NCBI RefSeq assembly: GCF_900454535.1
Contig: NZ_UGSP01000001.1
Location: forward strand, 617,501-681,500
Reading direction: 5' to 3'
Source of the DNA: Avibacterium avium
GTDB lineage: Bacteria > Pseudomonadota > Gammaproteobacteria > Enterobacterales > Pasteurellaceae
DNA: 64,000 nucleotides
Part shown: positions 1 through 10,190 of the stretch, one piece after another
How positions within the stretch are numbered: position 1 is the stretch's first letter
Layout: each line of letters opens with the position of its first letter
The notes under the pieces: generated by a model
Database searches by the model: none
Seen by the model: the letters and a program-made list of their open reading frames with translations, nothing else
What the model was told of the DNA's origin: nothing
Program-made: the position numbers and the translations under genes

Positions 1-2110
<2,110 letters not shown>

Positions 2111-2200
2111 TACAACACTCAAGGGTTTTGGCTTGTTTTTGTTAAAGAAGTAAAGAAGAAATAGAAAAGACATAAAGAAAGATAAAGAATATAAAGAATT

Positions 2201-2319
2201 ATCTTGGCGGCGCTAGTGCAGTGGACCCACCTAAATCCATGCCGAACTTAGAAGTGAAACGCTGTAACGCCGATGGTAGTGTGGGGAATCCCCATGTGAG
2301 AGTAGGACACCGCCAGGTT
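2201..2319 (+). rRNA. rrf: 5S ribosomal RNA
   Basis: The 5S signature blocks are present: CATGCCGAACT, AGAAGTGAAACGC, GCCGATGGTAGTGTGGGG and GAGAGTAGG. The terminal helix pairs TTGGCGG near 2204 with CCGCCAGG near 2310. It follows the 23S gene after a purine-rich spacer of about 90 nt and is followed closely by an intrinsic terminator. No tRNA gene lies between 23S and 5S or directly after 5S. The ends are accurate to a few bases. Confidence 0.96.
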
Positions 2320-2333
2320 TTGAATAAAAGAAG

Positions 2334-2367
2334 AACGCCATTGAGGAAACTCAGTGGCGTTTTTTTG
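2334..2367 (+). terminator. rrn operon intrinsic terminator
   Basis: AACGCCATTGAG-GAAA-CTCAGTGGCGTT forms a 12-bp stem with one G-T wobble and a tetraloop, followed directly by a run of T. It lies about 15 nt after the 5S gene and should end the rRNA transcript. Confidence 0.93.
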
Positions 2368-2376
2368 TTTTTGTTA

Positions 2377-2451
2377 TTATGATTTAGTTGATTTTATAAA
2401 TTGCATGGCTTCCTCTTCACTTATTTTTTGGTAATCATCGAAATCGCTCAT
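2377..2451 (-). other. Possible 24-codon ORF or gene remnant
   Basis: The gap between the rrn terminator and the tRNA-like locus contains one short reading frame on the minus strand. It has ATG at 2451, the peptide starts MSDFDDYQKISEEE, and TAA is at 2377-2379. An in-frame TAG lies 15 nt upstream of the ATG. The acidic, helical composition could be the C-terminal tail of a decayed gene such as a small antitoxin, but I recognise no family. The rest of 2452-2690 is AT-rich, has one uptake signal at 2525-2533, and shows no gene. Confidence 0.2.
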
Positions 2452-2694
2452 TAAAATCTTACCAGGCTAGAATAGACTAAATCTATCCACAACACATAAC
2501 CATCAAAAAATCTGATAAAAAACCACCGCACTTTTTATTCCCAAACCAGAAATTGAAGCGAGAAATACGGTTAGAAAGAATTTTAAAGAGCGGTGAAAAT
2601 TTTTGAATTTTTAGTATTTAGTGGGAAAGGGCTGGCGTTATTATCTAGGCAATGATTTTATTCATAATCTTCTTTAGGAGCATAATAATCACAC

Positions 2695-2722
2695 TTGTGA
2701 TAAAAGTTGAATGTGTTATATT
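2695..2722 (+). promoter_or_regulatory. Candidate sigma-70 promoter of the tRNA-like RNA
   Basis: TTGTGA at 2695-2700 and TATATT at 2717-2722 are separated by 16 bp. Transcription would start about 6-7 bases further on, around 2728-2730. That is the first base of the 10-bp outer stem of the tRNA-like structure. The match is by eye; the placement is what makes it persuasive. Confidence 0.55.
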
Positions 2723-2727
2723 TGACC

Positions 2728-2826
2728 TAGCCACTAGAAAAGCGATGAATCTCGAGGATCGCGGACGAACGGTTGAAAGAGTACCGGGGATTGTGTGCAG
2801 TGGGTTCGAGCCCTGCCTAGTGGCTA
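2728..2826 (+). ncRNA. tRNA-like structured RNA, unassigned
   Basis: A perfect 10-bp stem closes this 99-nt element: TAGCCACTAG (2728-2737) with CTAGTGGCTA (2817-2826). Directly 5' of the 3' strand is a canonical T-arm. Its loop TTCGAGC (2805-2811) sits on a 5-bp stem, 2800/2801-2804 with 2812-2816, containing two G-U pairs. Counting 8 acceptor pairs from G2730, acceptor plus T-stem gives 13 bp, the length seen in bacterial tRNA-Sec. A D-arm-like hairpin (GCGAT/ATCGC, 2742-2746 with 2758-2762) and a central CGGT/ACCG hairpin (around 2770-2785) follow. I find no convincing anticodon arm and no encoded CCA (the 3' end continues ACTTC). It could be an aberrant or decayed tRNA, or a tRNA-mimicking small RNA. 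No anticodon or function is assigned. Confidence 0.5.
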
Positions 2827-2838
2827 CTTCAAGTGAAA

Positions 2839-2864
2839 TAAAAACACCCCACAAAGTGAGGTGT
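2839..2864 (-). terminator. suhB terminator
   Basis: ACACC-C-CAC-AAA-GTG-A-GGTGT forms a stem with one mismatch. On the minus strand it is followed by TTTTTATTT. It lies 32 nt past the suhB stop codon. The plus strand has no T-run after the hairpin, so it should act mainly on suhB. Confidence 0.75.
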
Positions 2865-2895
2865 GTAAAGAAGTAATAATACTAACTTAGTTTAT

Positions 2896-3699
2896 TTAAG
2901 CAGGCTTTAGGCAAAGCTGAATTTGGTTTAAGATTTCTTTTACTAAACGTGCAGGAGCGGCGACCACGTTGCCTGAAGTTAAATAGCTATGACCGCCTTC
3001 AAAATCCGTGACTAAACAACCAGCTTCGCGGGCGATAAGATCACCTGCTGCAATGTCCCAAGCTTTCACGCCCATTTCAAAATAGCCATCAACACGGTTA
3101 GCGGCCACATAGCACATATCTAACGCTGCTGAACCAGTACGACGGAAATCAGCCACTTTTCCTTCATTGACAAGATTGCTCATCATTGCAAATTGCGTTG
3201 GCATTGCCGACATTTTTTTGAATGGGAAGCCAGTGGCTAAGATTGCGCCTTGTAATTCACGTTTGGTGTTTTCTGCACGCAGACGCAGTTCGTTGATTTT
3301 TGCTCCTTGTCCACGCACAGCAGTGAAGAGTTCATTACGGATAGGATCATAAACCACGCCAACTTCGGTTCTGCCTTTCACACGAACCGCGATAGAAACC
3401 GAAAAGTGCGGTAATCCTTTGATGAAATTTGTCGTACCATCTAGTGGATCAATAACCCATTGCACATCGCTTTCCTTGCCTTCTAACGCGCCACTCTCTT
3501 CAGTAATAATGGTATGGTCAGGATAGGCTTTTTGGATCACATCAATAATAGCTGCTTCAGAAGCTTTATCAATATTGGTAACAAAATCATTTGCACTTTT
3601 TGCCACCGCTTGAATATCATCACGGCGTTCATAACCTTTAGCAATAATATTGCCCGCTTTTCGTGCCGCACGAATAGCGATATTTAACATTGGATTCAT
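2896..3699 (-). CDS. suhB: Inositol-1-monophosphatase SuhB
   Basis: The 267-residue protein has the same length as E. coli SuhB and is collinear with it. The Mg-dependent phosphatase motifs are in place: EES at 67-69, DPLDGTTNF at 84-92 and WDIAAGDL near 214. These belong to the Li-sensitive inositol monophosphatase family. SuhB hydrolyses inositol monophosphates in vitro. In enterobacteria it also binds RNA polymerase as part of the rRNA antitermination complex. Its position next to an rRNA operon is suggestive, but may be coincidence. Start at ATG 3699, matching the E. coli N-terminus (M-x-PMLNIA). Monocistronic with its own terminator. Confidence 0.95.
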   Translation of the reverse strand: MNPMLNIAIRAARKAGNIIAKGYERRDDIQAVAKSANDFVTNIDKASEAAIIDVIQKAYPDHTIITEESGALEGKESDVQWVIDPLDGTTNFIKGLPHFSVSIAVRVKGRTEVGVVYDPIRNELFTAVRGQGAKINELRLRAENTKRELQGAILATGFPFKKMSAMPTQFAMMSNLVNEGKVADFRRTGSAALDMCYVAANRVDGYFEMGVKAWDIAAGDLIAREAGCLVTDFEGGHSYLTSGNVVAAPARLVKEILNQIQLCLKPA

Positions 3700-3871
3700 A
3701 TTTCCACCAGATTTTAAAGAACATCATTTAAGGCCACGAATTATAGTGATTTTTTAAGCAAAAAGCGAGAAAAACCCTGTTGGGCGCGAAAAATTTTCCT
3801 ATTTCTGACCGCACTTTGTGGGTATTGTGCTAGAATACCCACAATTTGTAGTCAGATAATGCAGAATCAAA

Positions 3872-4606
3872 ATGTTAGAAAATATTCGCATTGTGCTAGT
3901 AGAAACCTCTCATAGCGGCAATATTGGATCAGCAGCACGCGCAATGAAAACAATGGGATTAAGCCAGCTTTATCTCGTTGCACCAAAACAAACTGTTGAT
4001 GAGCAAGCCATTGCATTAGCGGCGGGAGCTGATGATGTGGTGAAGAACGCGGTTATCGTGCCAACCTTTGATCAAGCCGTGGCGGATTGTGAATTTGTTA
4101 TTGGCACAAGCGCTCGCCTGCGCCATTTGCAAAGCACCTTACTTGAACCCCGTGCTTGTGCGGAAAAAGCGGTTGCCTTTGCGAAACAACATAAAGTCGC
4201 CATCGTTTTCGGGCGCGAGCGCATTGGGCTAACCAATGAAGAATTGCTGAAATGTCGTTATCATTTAACCATTCCTGCCAATCCTGATTATTCTTCGCTG
4301 AATTTAGCAATGGCAGTGCAATTAATATGCTATGAATTGCGAATGGCGTGGTTGGAAGAAAATAAAAAAGACGTGGATTTATCACTTTCATCAATAGAAA
4401 ACACCTATCCAACGGCACAGGAATTAGAATACTTTTTTGCCCATACGGAACGCCTTTATCAACAGCTAGGTTTCATTCAAAATCAAGGTGTTATGCAAAA
4501 ATTAAGACGTTTATATCTGCGCGCTGAAGTGGAAAAAAATGAATTAAATATCCTACGCGGAATGTTAAGTGCGGTGGAAAAAAGCGGAAATTTCAATAGG
4601 GAATAG
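3872..4606 (+). CDS. trmJ: tRNA (cytidine/uridine-32-2'-O)-methyltransferase TrmJ
   Basis: A 244-residue SPOUT-fold methyltransferase. The N-terminal NIGSAARAMKTMG (about 17-29), the central FGRERIGLTNEEL (about 111-123) and IPANPDYSSLNLAMAVQ (about 131-147) form the knotted S-adenosylmethionine site of the TrmJ branch. The enzyme methylates the ribose of nucleotide 32 in the anticodon loop of several tRNAs. It lies directly upstream of iscR as in many gamma-proteobacteria. Its stop codon falls inside the predicted IscR operator. An uptake signal near the end of the gene encodes Ser-Ala-Val in frame. Confidence 0.95.
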   Translation: MLENIRIVLVETSHSGNIGSAARAMKTMGLSQLYLVAPKQTVDEQAIALAAGADDVVKNAVIVPTFDQAVADCEFVIGTSARLRHLQSTLLEPRACAEKAVAFAKQHKVAIVFGRERIGLTNEELLKCRYHLTIPANPDYSSLNLAMAVQLICYELRMAWLEENKKDVDLSLSSIENTYPTAQELEYFFAHTERLYQQLGFIQNQGVMQKLRRLYLRAEVEKNELNILRGMLSAVEKSGNFNRE

Positions 4607-4634
4607 TTGACTAATTTAGAAGGTTATGTAAGAT
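4603..4634 (+). promoter_or_regulatory. iscR promoter with IscR type-1 operator
   Basis: ATAGTTGACTAATTTAG at 4603-4619, continuing to TTAT at 4627, follows the left half and centre of the IscR type-1 consensus (ATASYYGACT-RWWW-YAG...). The right half is weaker. It covers a good -35 box (TTGACT, 4607-4612). A -10 box TAAGAT (4629-4634) follows after 16 bp. Holo-IscR binding here should block RNA polymerase, giving the classic autorepression of the isc operon when Fe-S cluster supply is sufficient. Regulation is inferred from E. coli. Confidence 0.8.
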
Positions 4635-4664
4635 AACCGCCTAATTGCTAGAAGGAAGTAGAAG

Positions 4665-5135
4665 ATGAAATTAACGTCAAAAGGTCGTTATGCTGTAACT
4701 GCGATTTTAGATATTGCATTAAATACTGAAAATGGCCCTGTTAGCTTGGCTGATATTTCAGAAAGACAGCATATTTCCCTTTCTTATTTAGAACAATTAT
4801 TCGCAAAATTACGCCGCCACGGTTTGGTGAAAAGTGTGCGTGGCCCTGGTGGGGGGTATCAGCTTGGGCAGCCAAGCGATAAAATTTCCATTGGAATGAT
4901 CATCGCTGCGGTGAATGAAAATATCACCGTAACCCGTTGCTTAGGACAAGGGGATTGCAAAGGCGGGCAGCAATGTTTAACCCATTCTTTATGGGACGAA
5001 CTCAGCCAGCGAATTGAAAATTTTTTAAATGAAATTACTTTGGCGGAACTGGTGGAAAAACATCATCAGGAAAAGCCTCAGCACCGTCATCATAAAGATT
5101 TTGACAATTTAGTGATGCTAAACGAAAACGCTTAG
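4665..5135 (+). CDS. iscR: Fe-S cluster-sensing transcription factor IscR
   Basis: A 156-residue Rrf2-family regulator. The N-terminal winged helix-turn-helix (about 1-80) starts [19 protein letters not shown]. The [2Fe-2S] ligand motif is intact as C-x5-C-x5-C-x2-H, near residues 92-107 ([16 protein letters not shown]). The C-terminus is His-rich. It represses its own operon when loaded with a cluster and relieves repression when cluster demand rises. It is first in the isc operon, 96 bp before iscS. That gap holds a small AAAGCT/AGCTTT hairpin (5169-5183) and an uptake signal. Confidence 0.97.
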   Translation: MKLTSKGRYAVTAILDIALNTENGPVSLADISERQHISLSYLEQLFAKLRRHGLVKSVRGPGGGYQLGQPSDKISIGMIIAAVNENITVTRCLGQGDCKGGQQCLTHSLWDELSQRIENFLNEITLAELVEKHHQEKPQHRHHKDFDNLVMLNENA

Positions 5136-5231
5136 TGTTTTATCGTCAAAATCCTTCGCCTTAAAAATAAAGCTCTTAGCTTTAATAAATAAAGTGCGGT
5201 GCAAAATAATAGATTTTTTTAGGAGTGTAGA

Positions 5232-6446
5232 ATGAAATTACCTATTTATTTAGATTATGCGGCAACTTGCCCTGTGGACGAACGTGTTGCCAAAAAAATG
5301 ATGGAGTTTTTAACCATCGAAGGCACGTTCGGGAACCCTGCTTCCCGTTCTCATAAATTCGGCTGGCAAGCAGAAGAAGCCGTTGATGTGGCACGTAATC
5401 ACATTGCCGATTTAATCGGTGCAGATAGCCGTGAAATCGTGTTTACGTCAGGTGCAACAGAAGCCGACAACCTTGCGATTAAAGGTGCTGCGCATTTTTA
5501 TCAAAGCAAAGGAAAGCACATTATCACCTGCAAAACAGAACACAAAGCGGTGCTAGATACTTGCCGTCAATTAGAACGTGAAGGCTTTGAAATTACCTAC
5601 TTAACACCGAAATCAGACGGTTTAATCGACTTAGAAGAATTAAAAAATGCAATGCGTGACGACACCATTTTAGTGTCTATTATGCACGTCAATAATGAAA
5701 TCGGCGTGATCCAAGATATTAAAGCCATTGGCGATCTATGCCGTGAACGCAAAATTATTTTCCACACCGATGCCACCCAAAGCGTAGGTAAATTACCGAT
5801 CAATTTAGCGGAACTGAACGTGGATTTAATGTCAATGTCGAGCCACAAACTTTACGGGCCAAAAGGTATCGGGGCATTATATGTTCGCCGTAAACCGCGC
5901 GTTCGTTTAGAAGCGATTATTCACGGTGGCGGCCACGAGCGTGGAATGCGTTCAGGCACATTACCTGTTCACCAAATCGTAGGTATGGGCGAAGCCTATC
6001 GTATCTGCAAAGAAGAAATGGCAACCGAAATGCCACGCTTAAAAGCATTGCGTGATCGTTTGTACAACGGCTTAAAAGACATCGAAGAAACCTATGTAAA
6101 TGGCTCAATGGAACACCGTGTGGACAACAACCTAAACATCAGCTTCAACTATGTGGAAGGTGAAAGTCTAATGATGGCATTGCGTGATATTGCAGTTTCA
6201 TCAGGTTCAGCTTGTACTTCAGCCAGCCTTGAGCCGTCTTATGTGTTGCGTGCTTTAGGGCTAAACGATGAGCTTGCACACAGCTCAATCCGCTTTACTG
6301 TGGGACGTTACACCACCGAAGAAGAAATTGACTACACCATCAATCTGGTGAAAGGTGCGGTGGAAAAATTAAGAGAATTATCCCCATTATGGGATATGTT
6401 CAAAGAAGGCATTGATCTTAACTCAATTGAGTGGACTCACCATTAA
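5232..6446 (+). CDS. iscS: Cysteine desulfurase IscS
   Basis: A 404-residue class V PLP enzyme that takes sulfur from cysteine and hands it to IscU and tRNA-thiolation partners. The PLP pocket motif HTDATQ and the Schiff-base lysine in [10 protein letters not shown] (about residue 206) are present. The mobile-loop cysteine is in [17 protein letters not shown] (about 328). The C-terminal segment that docks IscU ends in SIEWTHH. A strong RBS (TAGGAG) precedes the ATG. Length and sequence are standard for the housekeeping form. Confidence 0.98.
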   Translation: MKLPIYLDYAATCPVDERVAKKMMEFLTIEGTFGNPASRSHKFGWQAEEAVDVARNHIADLIGADSREIVFTSGATEADNLAIKGAAHFYQSKGKHIITCKTEHKAVLDTCRQLEREGFEITYLTPKSDGLIDLEELKNAMRDDTILVSIMHVNNEIGVIQDIKAIGDLCRERKIIFHTDATQSVGKLPINLAELNVDLMSMSSHKLYGPKGIGALYVRRKPRVRLEAIIHGGGHERGMRSGTLPVHQIVGMGEAYRICKEEMATEMPRLKALRDRLYNGLKDIEETYVNGSMEHRVDNNLNISFNYVEGESLMMALRDIAVSSGSACTSASLEPSYVLRALGLNDELAHSSIRFTVGRYTTEEEIDYTINLVKGAVEKLRELSPLWDMFKEGIDLNSIEWTHH

Positions 6447-6477
6447 TTTAGCAAAAGTTAGCAAAAGGAACAGAAAA

Positions 6478-6861
6478 ATGGCATATAGCGACAAAGTAAT
6501 CGATCATTATGAAAACCCGCGTAACGTAGGTTCATTCGACAAAAAAGATCCAACCGTGGGAAGTGGAATGGTGGGCGCGCCGGCTTGTGGCGATGTAATG
6601 CAGTTACAAATCAAAGTGAATGATGACGGCATCATTGAAGATGCGAAATTCAAAACGTACGGCTGCGGTTCAGCCATTGCTTCAAGCTCATTGATCACTG
6701 AGTGGGTGAAAGGCAAATCTCTTGATGAAGCTCAAGCCATCAAAAATAGCCAAATTGCGGAAGAATTAGAACTTCCACCAGTAAAAGTGCATTGCTCCAT
6801 TTTGGCAGAAGATGCCATTAAAGCAGCTATCGCTGATTACAAAGCAAAACGCGGCGAATAA
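6478..6861 (+). CDS. iscU: Fe-S cluster assembly scaffold IscU
   Basis: A 127-residue scaffold on which clusters are built before transfer. The three cluster cysteines are visible in APACGDV (about 37, with the conserved Asp two residues later), YGCGSA (about 63) and VHCSILAEDA (about 106). The LPPVK segment read by the HscA chaperone immediately precedes the third cysteine. ATG 6478 is chosen because it gives the family start MAYSDKVIDHYENPRNVG and has an AGGAACAG RBS region. A longer in-frame start at 6412 would overlap the end of iscS. Confidence 0.97.
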   Translation: MAYSDKVIDHYENPRNVGSFDKKDPTVGSGMVGAPACGDVMQLQIKVNDDGIIEDAKFKTYGCGSAIASSSLITEWVKGKSLDEAQAIKNSQIAEELELPPVKVHCSILAEDAIKAAIADYKAKRGE

Positions 6862-6872
6862 TTTAAGCAAAT

Positions 6873-6902
6873 AAAAGTGCGGTGAAATTTAACCGCACTT
6901 TT
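6873..6902 (+). terminator. Inverted uptake-signal hairpin between iscU and iscA
   Basis: Two oppositely oriented uptake signals form a perfect 11-bp stem with an 8-nt loop: AAAAGTGCGGT at 6873-6883 and ACCGCACTTTT at 6892-6902. Only four T follow the stem, so it should be a partial terminator or an RNA-stability element within the isc transcript. The first half lies 12 nt after the iscU stop. Confidence 0.6.
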
Positions 6903-6923
6903 CATCATTTTGTGGAGAACCTT

Positions 6924-7247
6924 ATGAGCGTAACATTAACCGAAAGTGCAGCAAATCGCGTCAAAACCTTCCTTGCTAACCGTGGCAAAGGCATTGGGTT
7001 ACGCTTAGGCATTAAAACCTCAGGCTGTTCAGGCTTGGCTTATGTGCTTGAATTTGTGGATACCTTAAACGAAGACGATCAAGTTTTTGAAGATCACGGT
7101 GTGAAAGTAATCGTGGATACCAAAAGCTTGGTGTATCTCAACGGCACACAACTGGATTTTGTCAAAGAAGGCTTAAACGAAGGGTTCAAATTCACCAATC
7201 CTAACGTGAAAGATGAATGTGGCTGCGGCGAAAGTTTTAACGTTTAA
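6924..7247 (+). CDS. iscA: Iron-sulfur cluster assembly protein IscA
   Basis: A 107-residue A-type carrier. The three conserved cysteines sit in TSGCSGLAY (about 35) and DECGCGESF (about 99 and 101). These bind iron or a cluster for delivery to apo-proteins. ATG 6924 is preferred. It has the RBS TGGAG seven bases upstream and starts [13 protein letters not shown] like the family. An upstream ATG at 6882 would sit inside the uptake-signal hairpin. It follows iscU and precedes hscB by 11 nt. Confidence 0.97.
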   Translation: MSVTLTESAANRVKTFLANRGKGIGLRLGIKTSGCSGLAYVLEFVDTLNEDDQVFEDHGVKVIVDTKSLVYLNGTQLDFVKEGLNEGFKFTNPNVKDECGCGESFNV

Positions 7248-7258
7248 TAGGAACACCA

Positions 7259-7777
7259 ATGAGCAATCCTTTTGCATTGTTTGATTTGCCAGTGGCATTT
7301 TCACTTGATCTTGATCTCTTGAATAACCGTTATTTGGCATTGCAAAAATCCCTGCATCCCGATAATTTTGCACATCGTTCAACGCAAGAACAGCGTTTAG
7401 CAATGCAAAAATCGGCAGAAGTGAATGATGCCTTGCAAATATTAAAAGATCCCATTGCCCGTGCTGATAGCATTATTGCCTTGCATTTAGGCAGCCAAAA
7501 TGTGGAAGAAAAAACCAGCCAAGATATGGCATTTTTAATGCAACAAATGCAATGGCGCGAAGAGCTTGAAGACATTGAACAGCAGAAAGACAGCGATGCG
7601 CTAATGCAGTTTTCCGATCAAATCAGTGCACAACAGCAGGAAATTTTAAGCCAATTAAACACCGCACTTTCTGCGCAAGATTGGGCAACGGCACAAATGC
7701 TGACGGATCGTTTACGTTTCATCAAAAAACTGTTACTTGAAGTTGAACGCATTGAAGACAACTTAATGGATTTTTAA
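7259..7777 (+). CDS. hscB: Fe-S co-chaperone HscB (Hsc20)
   Basis: A 172-residue J-type co-chaperone. The N-terminal J-domain (about 1-75) contains the HPD motif in SLHPDNF (about 34-36), which stimulates the HscA ATPase. The C-terminal three-helix part (about 85-172) binds IscU and delivers it to HscA. It lies between iscA and hscA with gaps of 11 nt on each side, the standard isc order. Confidence 0.97.
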   Translation: MSNPFALFDLPVAFSLDLDLLNNRYLALQKSLHPDNFAHRSTQEQRLAMQKSAEVNDALQILKDPIARADSIIALHLGSQNVEEKTSQDMAFLMQQMQWREELEDIEQQKDSDALMQFSDQISAQQQEILSQLNTALSAQDWATAQMLTDRLRFIKKLLLEVERIEDNLMDF

Positions 7778-7788
7778 AGAGAATAACA

Positions 7789-9654
7789 ATGGCTTTATTA
7801 CAAATTGCGGAACCGGGGCAAACCAGCGCACCGCACCAACACAAATTAGCGGTGGGCATTGATCTTGGCACAACCAATTCCCTTGTAGCCACCGTGCGCA
7901 GTGGAATGGCAGAAATTTTATTGGATGAAAAAGAGCGCGCATTAACGCCTTCAATTGTTAATTTTTCTGCCAATCAGCCCGTGCTTGTGGGGTATGAAGC
8001 CAGGGAATTAGCTAGTCTTGAACCGCAAAATACCATTATTTCTGTTAAGCGTTTAATCGGCCGTTCATTGGCGGACGTACAAAATCGCTACCCGAATTTG
8101 CCTTACCGTTTTCAACAAAGTGAAAATGGTTTGCCTTTATTTGAAACCGCACAAGGTGTGCGTAGCCCGATTGAAGTTTCAAGCGAAATTCTGAAAAAAT
8201 TGACCGCACTTGCAGAAAAACGCCTCGGCGGCGAATTGCAAGGGGCGGTGATCACCGTGCCAGCCTATTTTGATGACGCACAACGTCAAAGCACCAAAGA
8301 TGCAGCGAAATTGGCAGGGTTAAACGTATTACGTTTACTTAACGAACCCACCGCAGCCGCCATTGCCTATGGCTTAGACAGCGGACAAGAAGGTGTCATT
8401 GCGGTTTACGATCTAGGCGGCGGCACCTTTGATATTTCCATTTTGCGTTTATCCAAAGGCGTGTTTGAAGTGCTGGCTACGGGCGGTGATACCGCATTGG
8501 GCGGTGATGATTTCGATCATCTCATCGCCGATTGGATCGTGGAACAATCTGGCATTGCACCGCAAAATGATCAACAAACCCGTGAGCTTTGGAATTTAGC
8601 GAAACAGCTGAAAACCGAGTTGTCTGACGCGCAAAGCAGCCGCGTTGAATATCAAAATTGGCAAGGCGAGCTTAGCCGCGAAACCTTTAATCAGCTCATT
8701 GAGCCTTTGCTGAAGCGCTCATTAATGGCTTGTCGCCGTGCATTAAAAGATGCAGGCATCAGTGCGCAAGATGTGCGAGAAGTGGTGATGGTGGGTGGTT
8801 CAACCCGTGTGCCATTTGTGCGTGAAAAAGTGGGTGAGTTTTTCCAACGTGAACCATTAACCTCTATCGATCCTGATAAAGTTGTAGCACTTGGTGCGGC
8901 GATTCAAGCAGATATTTTAGTGGGCAACAAGCCAGATAGCGAAATGCTGCTATTGGACGTGATTCCGCTTTCCTTAGGGATTGAAACAATGGGCGGTTTA
9001 GTGGAAAAAATTATTCCACGCAACACCACCATTCCTGTGGCAAGAGCGCAAGAGTTCACCACCTTTAAAGACGGTCAAACCGCAATGAGCGTGCATATTG
9101 TGCAAGGTGAACGTGAAATGGTGGCAGATTGCCGTTCTCTAGCGCGTTTTACCTTGCGTGGTATTCCACCAATGGCAGCAGGGGCTGCGCATATTCGCGT
9201 AACCTACCAAGTGGACGCAGACGGTTTGCTGAGTGTAACCGCAATGGAAAAATCCACTGGCGTGCAATCTTCCATTCAGGTGAAACCCTCTTACGGGCTA
9301 ACCGATGAAGAAATTGCCGCAATGCTGAAAGCCTCAATGGAAAACGCCAAAGAAGACATTCAAGCACGTTTATTAGCGGAACAGCGCGTGGAAGCAACCC
9401 GTGTGATTGAAAGCGTGCATTCTGCCTTGCAACAGGACGAAAGTCTGTTGAATGATGAAGAATTAAGTGCGGTGAAAAATGCGTTAATTTCGCTGCAAGA
9501 ATTAGTACAACAAGAAGATAGCCTTGCCATTAAGCAAGGCATTAAAGCCTTGGATCGTGCCACGCAAGAATTTGCCGCACGCCGTATGGATAAATCCATC
9601 AGAACGGCACTTTCAGGGCATTCTATTGATGAAATTGAGAATTTTAAGGAATAG
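7789..9654 (+). CDS. hscA: Fe-S chaperone HscA (Hsp70 family)
   Basis: A 621-residue specialised Hsp70. Its nucleotide-binding domain (about 1-390) has [12 protein letters not shown], the phosphate loop [13 protein letters not shown], and [16 protein letters not shown]. The substrate domain follows and recognises LPPVK of IscU. With HscB it drives release of nascent clusters from IscU. In E. coli HscA the C-terminal region is shorter and lacks the DnaK EEVD end. The same is true here (ends IDEIENFKE). Two uptake signals lie inside the gene. The stop codon is five bases from the fdx start. Confidence 0.97.
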   Translation: MALLQIAEPGQTSAPHQHKLAVGIDLGTTNSLVATVRSGMAEILLDEKERALTPSIVNFSANQPVLVGYEARELASLEPQNTIISVKRLIGRSLADVQNRYPNLPYRFQQSENGLPLFETAQGVRSPIEVSSEILKKLTALAEKRLGGELQGAVITVPAYFDDAQRQSTKDAAKLAGLNVLRLLNEPTAAAIAYGLDSGQEGVIAVYDLGGGTFDISILRLSKGVFEVLATGGDTALGGDDFDHLIADWIVEQSGIAPQNDQQTRELWNLAKQLKTELSDAQSSRVEYQNWQGELSRETFNQLIEPLLKRSLMACRRALKDAGISAQDVREVVMVGGSTRVPFVREKVGEFFQREPLTSIDPDKVVALGAAIQADILVGNKPDSEMLLLDVIPLSLGIETMGGLVEKIIPRNTTIPVARAQEFTTFKDGQTAMSVHIVQGEREMVADCRSLARFTLRGIPPMAAGAAHIRVTYQVDADGLLSVTAMEKSTGVQSSIQVKPSYGLTDEEIAAMLKASMENAKEDIQARLLAEQRVEATRVIESVHSALQQDESLLNDEELSAVKNALISLQELVQQEDSLAIKQGIKALDRATQEFAARRMDKSIRTALSGHSIDEIENFKE

Positions 9655-9659
9655 TGATT

Positions 9660-9998
9660 ATGGCTAAAGTGATTTTTTTACCTCACGAAACCCTTTGTCC
9701 GGAAGGAATGGTGGTAGACGCTGCCGAAGGGGATAATTTATTAGATGTGGCATTAGATGCAGGCATTGAAATTGAACACGCTTGCGATAAGTCCTGCGCT
9801 TGCACCACCTGCCACGTGATTATTCGCGAAGGCTTTGATAGCTTAAACGAAAGCAGCGAAGCGGAAGACGATATGCTAGATAAGGCTTGGGGCTTAGAAG
9901 TAGATAGCCGTTTAAGCTGCCAATGCCAAATTGGTAATGAAGATCTTGTGGTGGAAATTCCAAAATACAGCTTAAACCACGCAAGAGAAGAGCATTAA
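9660..9998 (+). CDS. fdx: [2Fe-2S] ferredoxin of the isc system
   Basis: A 112-residue ferredoxin supplying electrons for cluster assembly. The ligand pattern C-x5-C-x2-C...C is seen in HACDKSCACTTCHV (about 42-51) and SCQCQI (about 87). ATG 9660 is chosen over a GTG at 9654. The RBS AAGGA at 9646-9650 has normal spacing to the ATG, and the family starts MAKVIFLPHE. It is the last isc gene here; iscX, which follows fdx in E. coli and H. influenzae, is absent. Confidence 0.97.
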   Translation: MAKVIFLPHETLCPEGMVVDAAEGDNLLDVALDAGIEIEHACDKSCACTTCHVIIREGFDSLNESSEAEDDMLDKAWGLEVDSRLSCQCQIGNEDLVVEIPKYSLNHAREEH

Positions 9999-10034
9999 GC
10001 ATCGCTAAGCAAAAACTAACTAAGATTTAACTGG

Positions 10035-10052
10035 GGCGGAGTAAAATCCGCC
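10035..10052 (+). terminator. Weak hairpin after fdx
   Basis: GGCGGA-(6 nt)-TCCGCC forms a short GC-rich stem 36 nt after fdx. The following TATCTATTTT is T-rich but not a clean run. It is a plausible weak terminator for the isc operon. Confidence 0.45.
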
Positions 10053-10190
10053 TATCTATTTTATGGCGAAATATGTCGTGGTTTGTTTAAGATCAAATCG
10101 CTATAACTCATAAAGATTTAGTTTTTGCCTTTTTAGTAATGAGCTTAGATAATAGTCAGCATTGTCCTGACCTTGAATAGAAGGAAAAAT

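Noticed and set aside
2645-2876. Overlapping ORFs of 69 and 74 codons across the tRNA-like locus
   Set aside because: They are products of the structured RNA sequence; the antisense one has the RQGSNP-type pattern often produced by the complement of tRNA T-arms.
4098-4418. 106-codon ORF antisense to trmJ
   Set aside because: Shadow of a well-supported gene; no RBS and no recognisable product.
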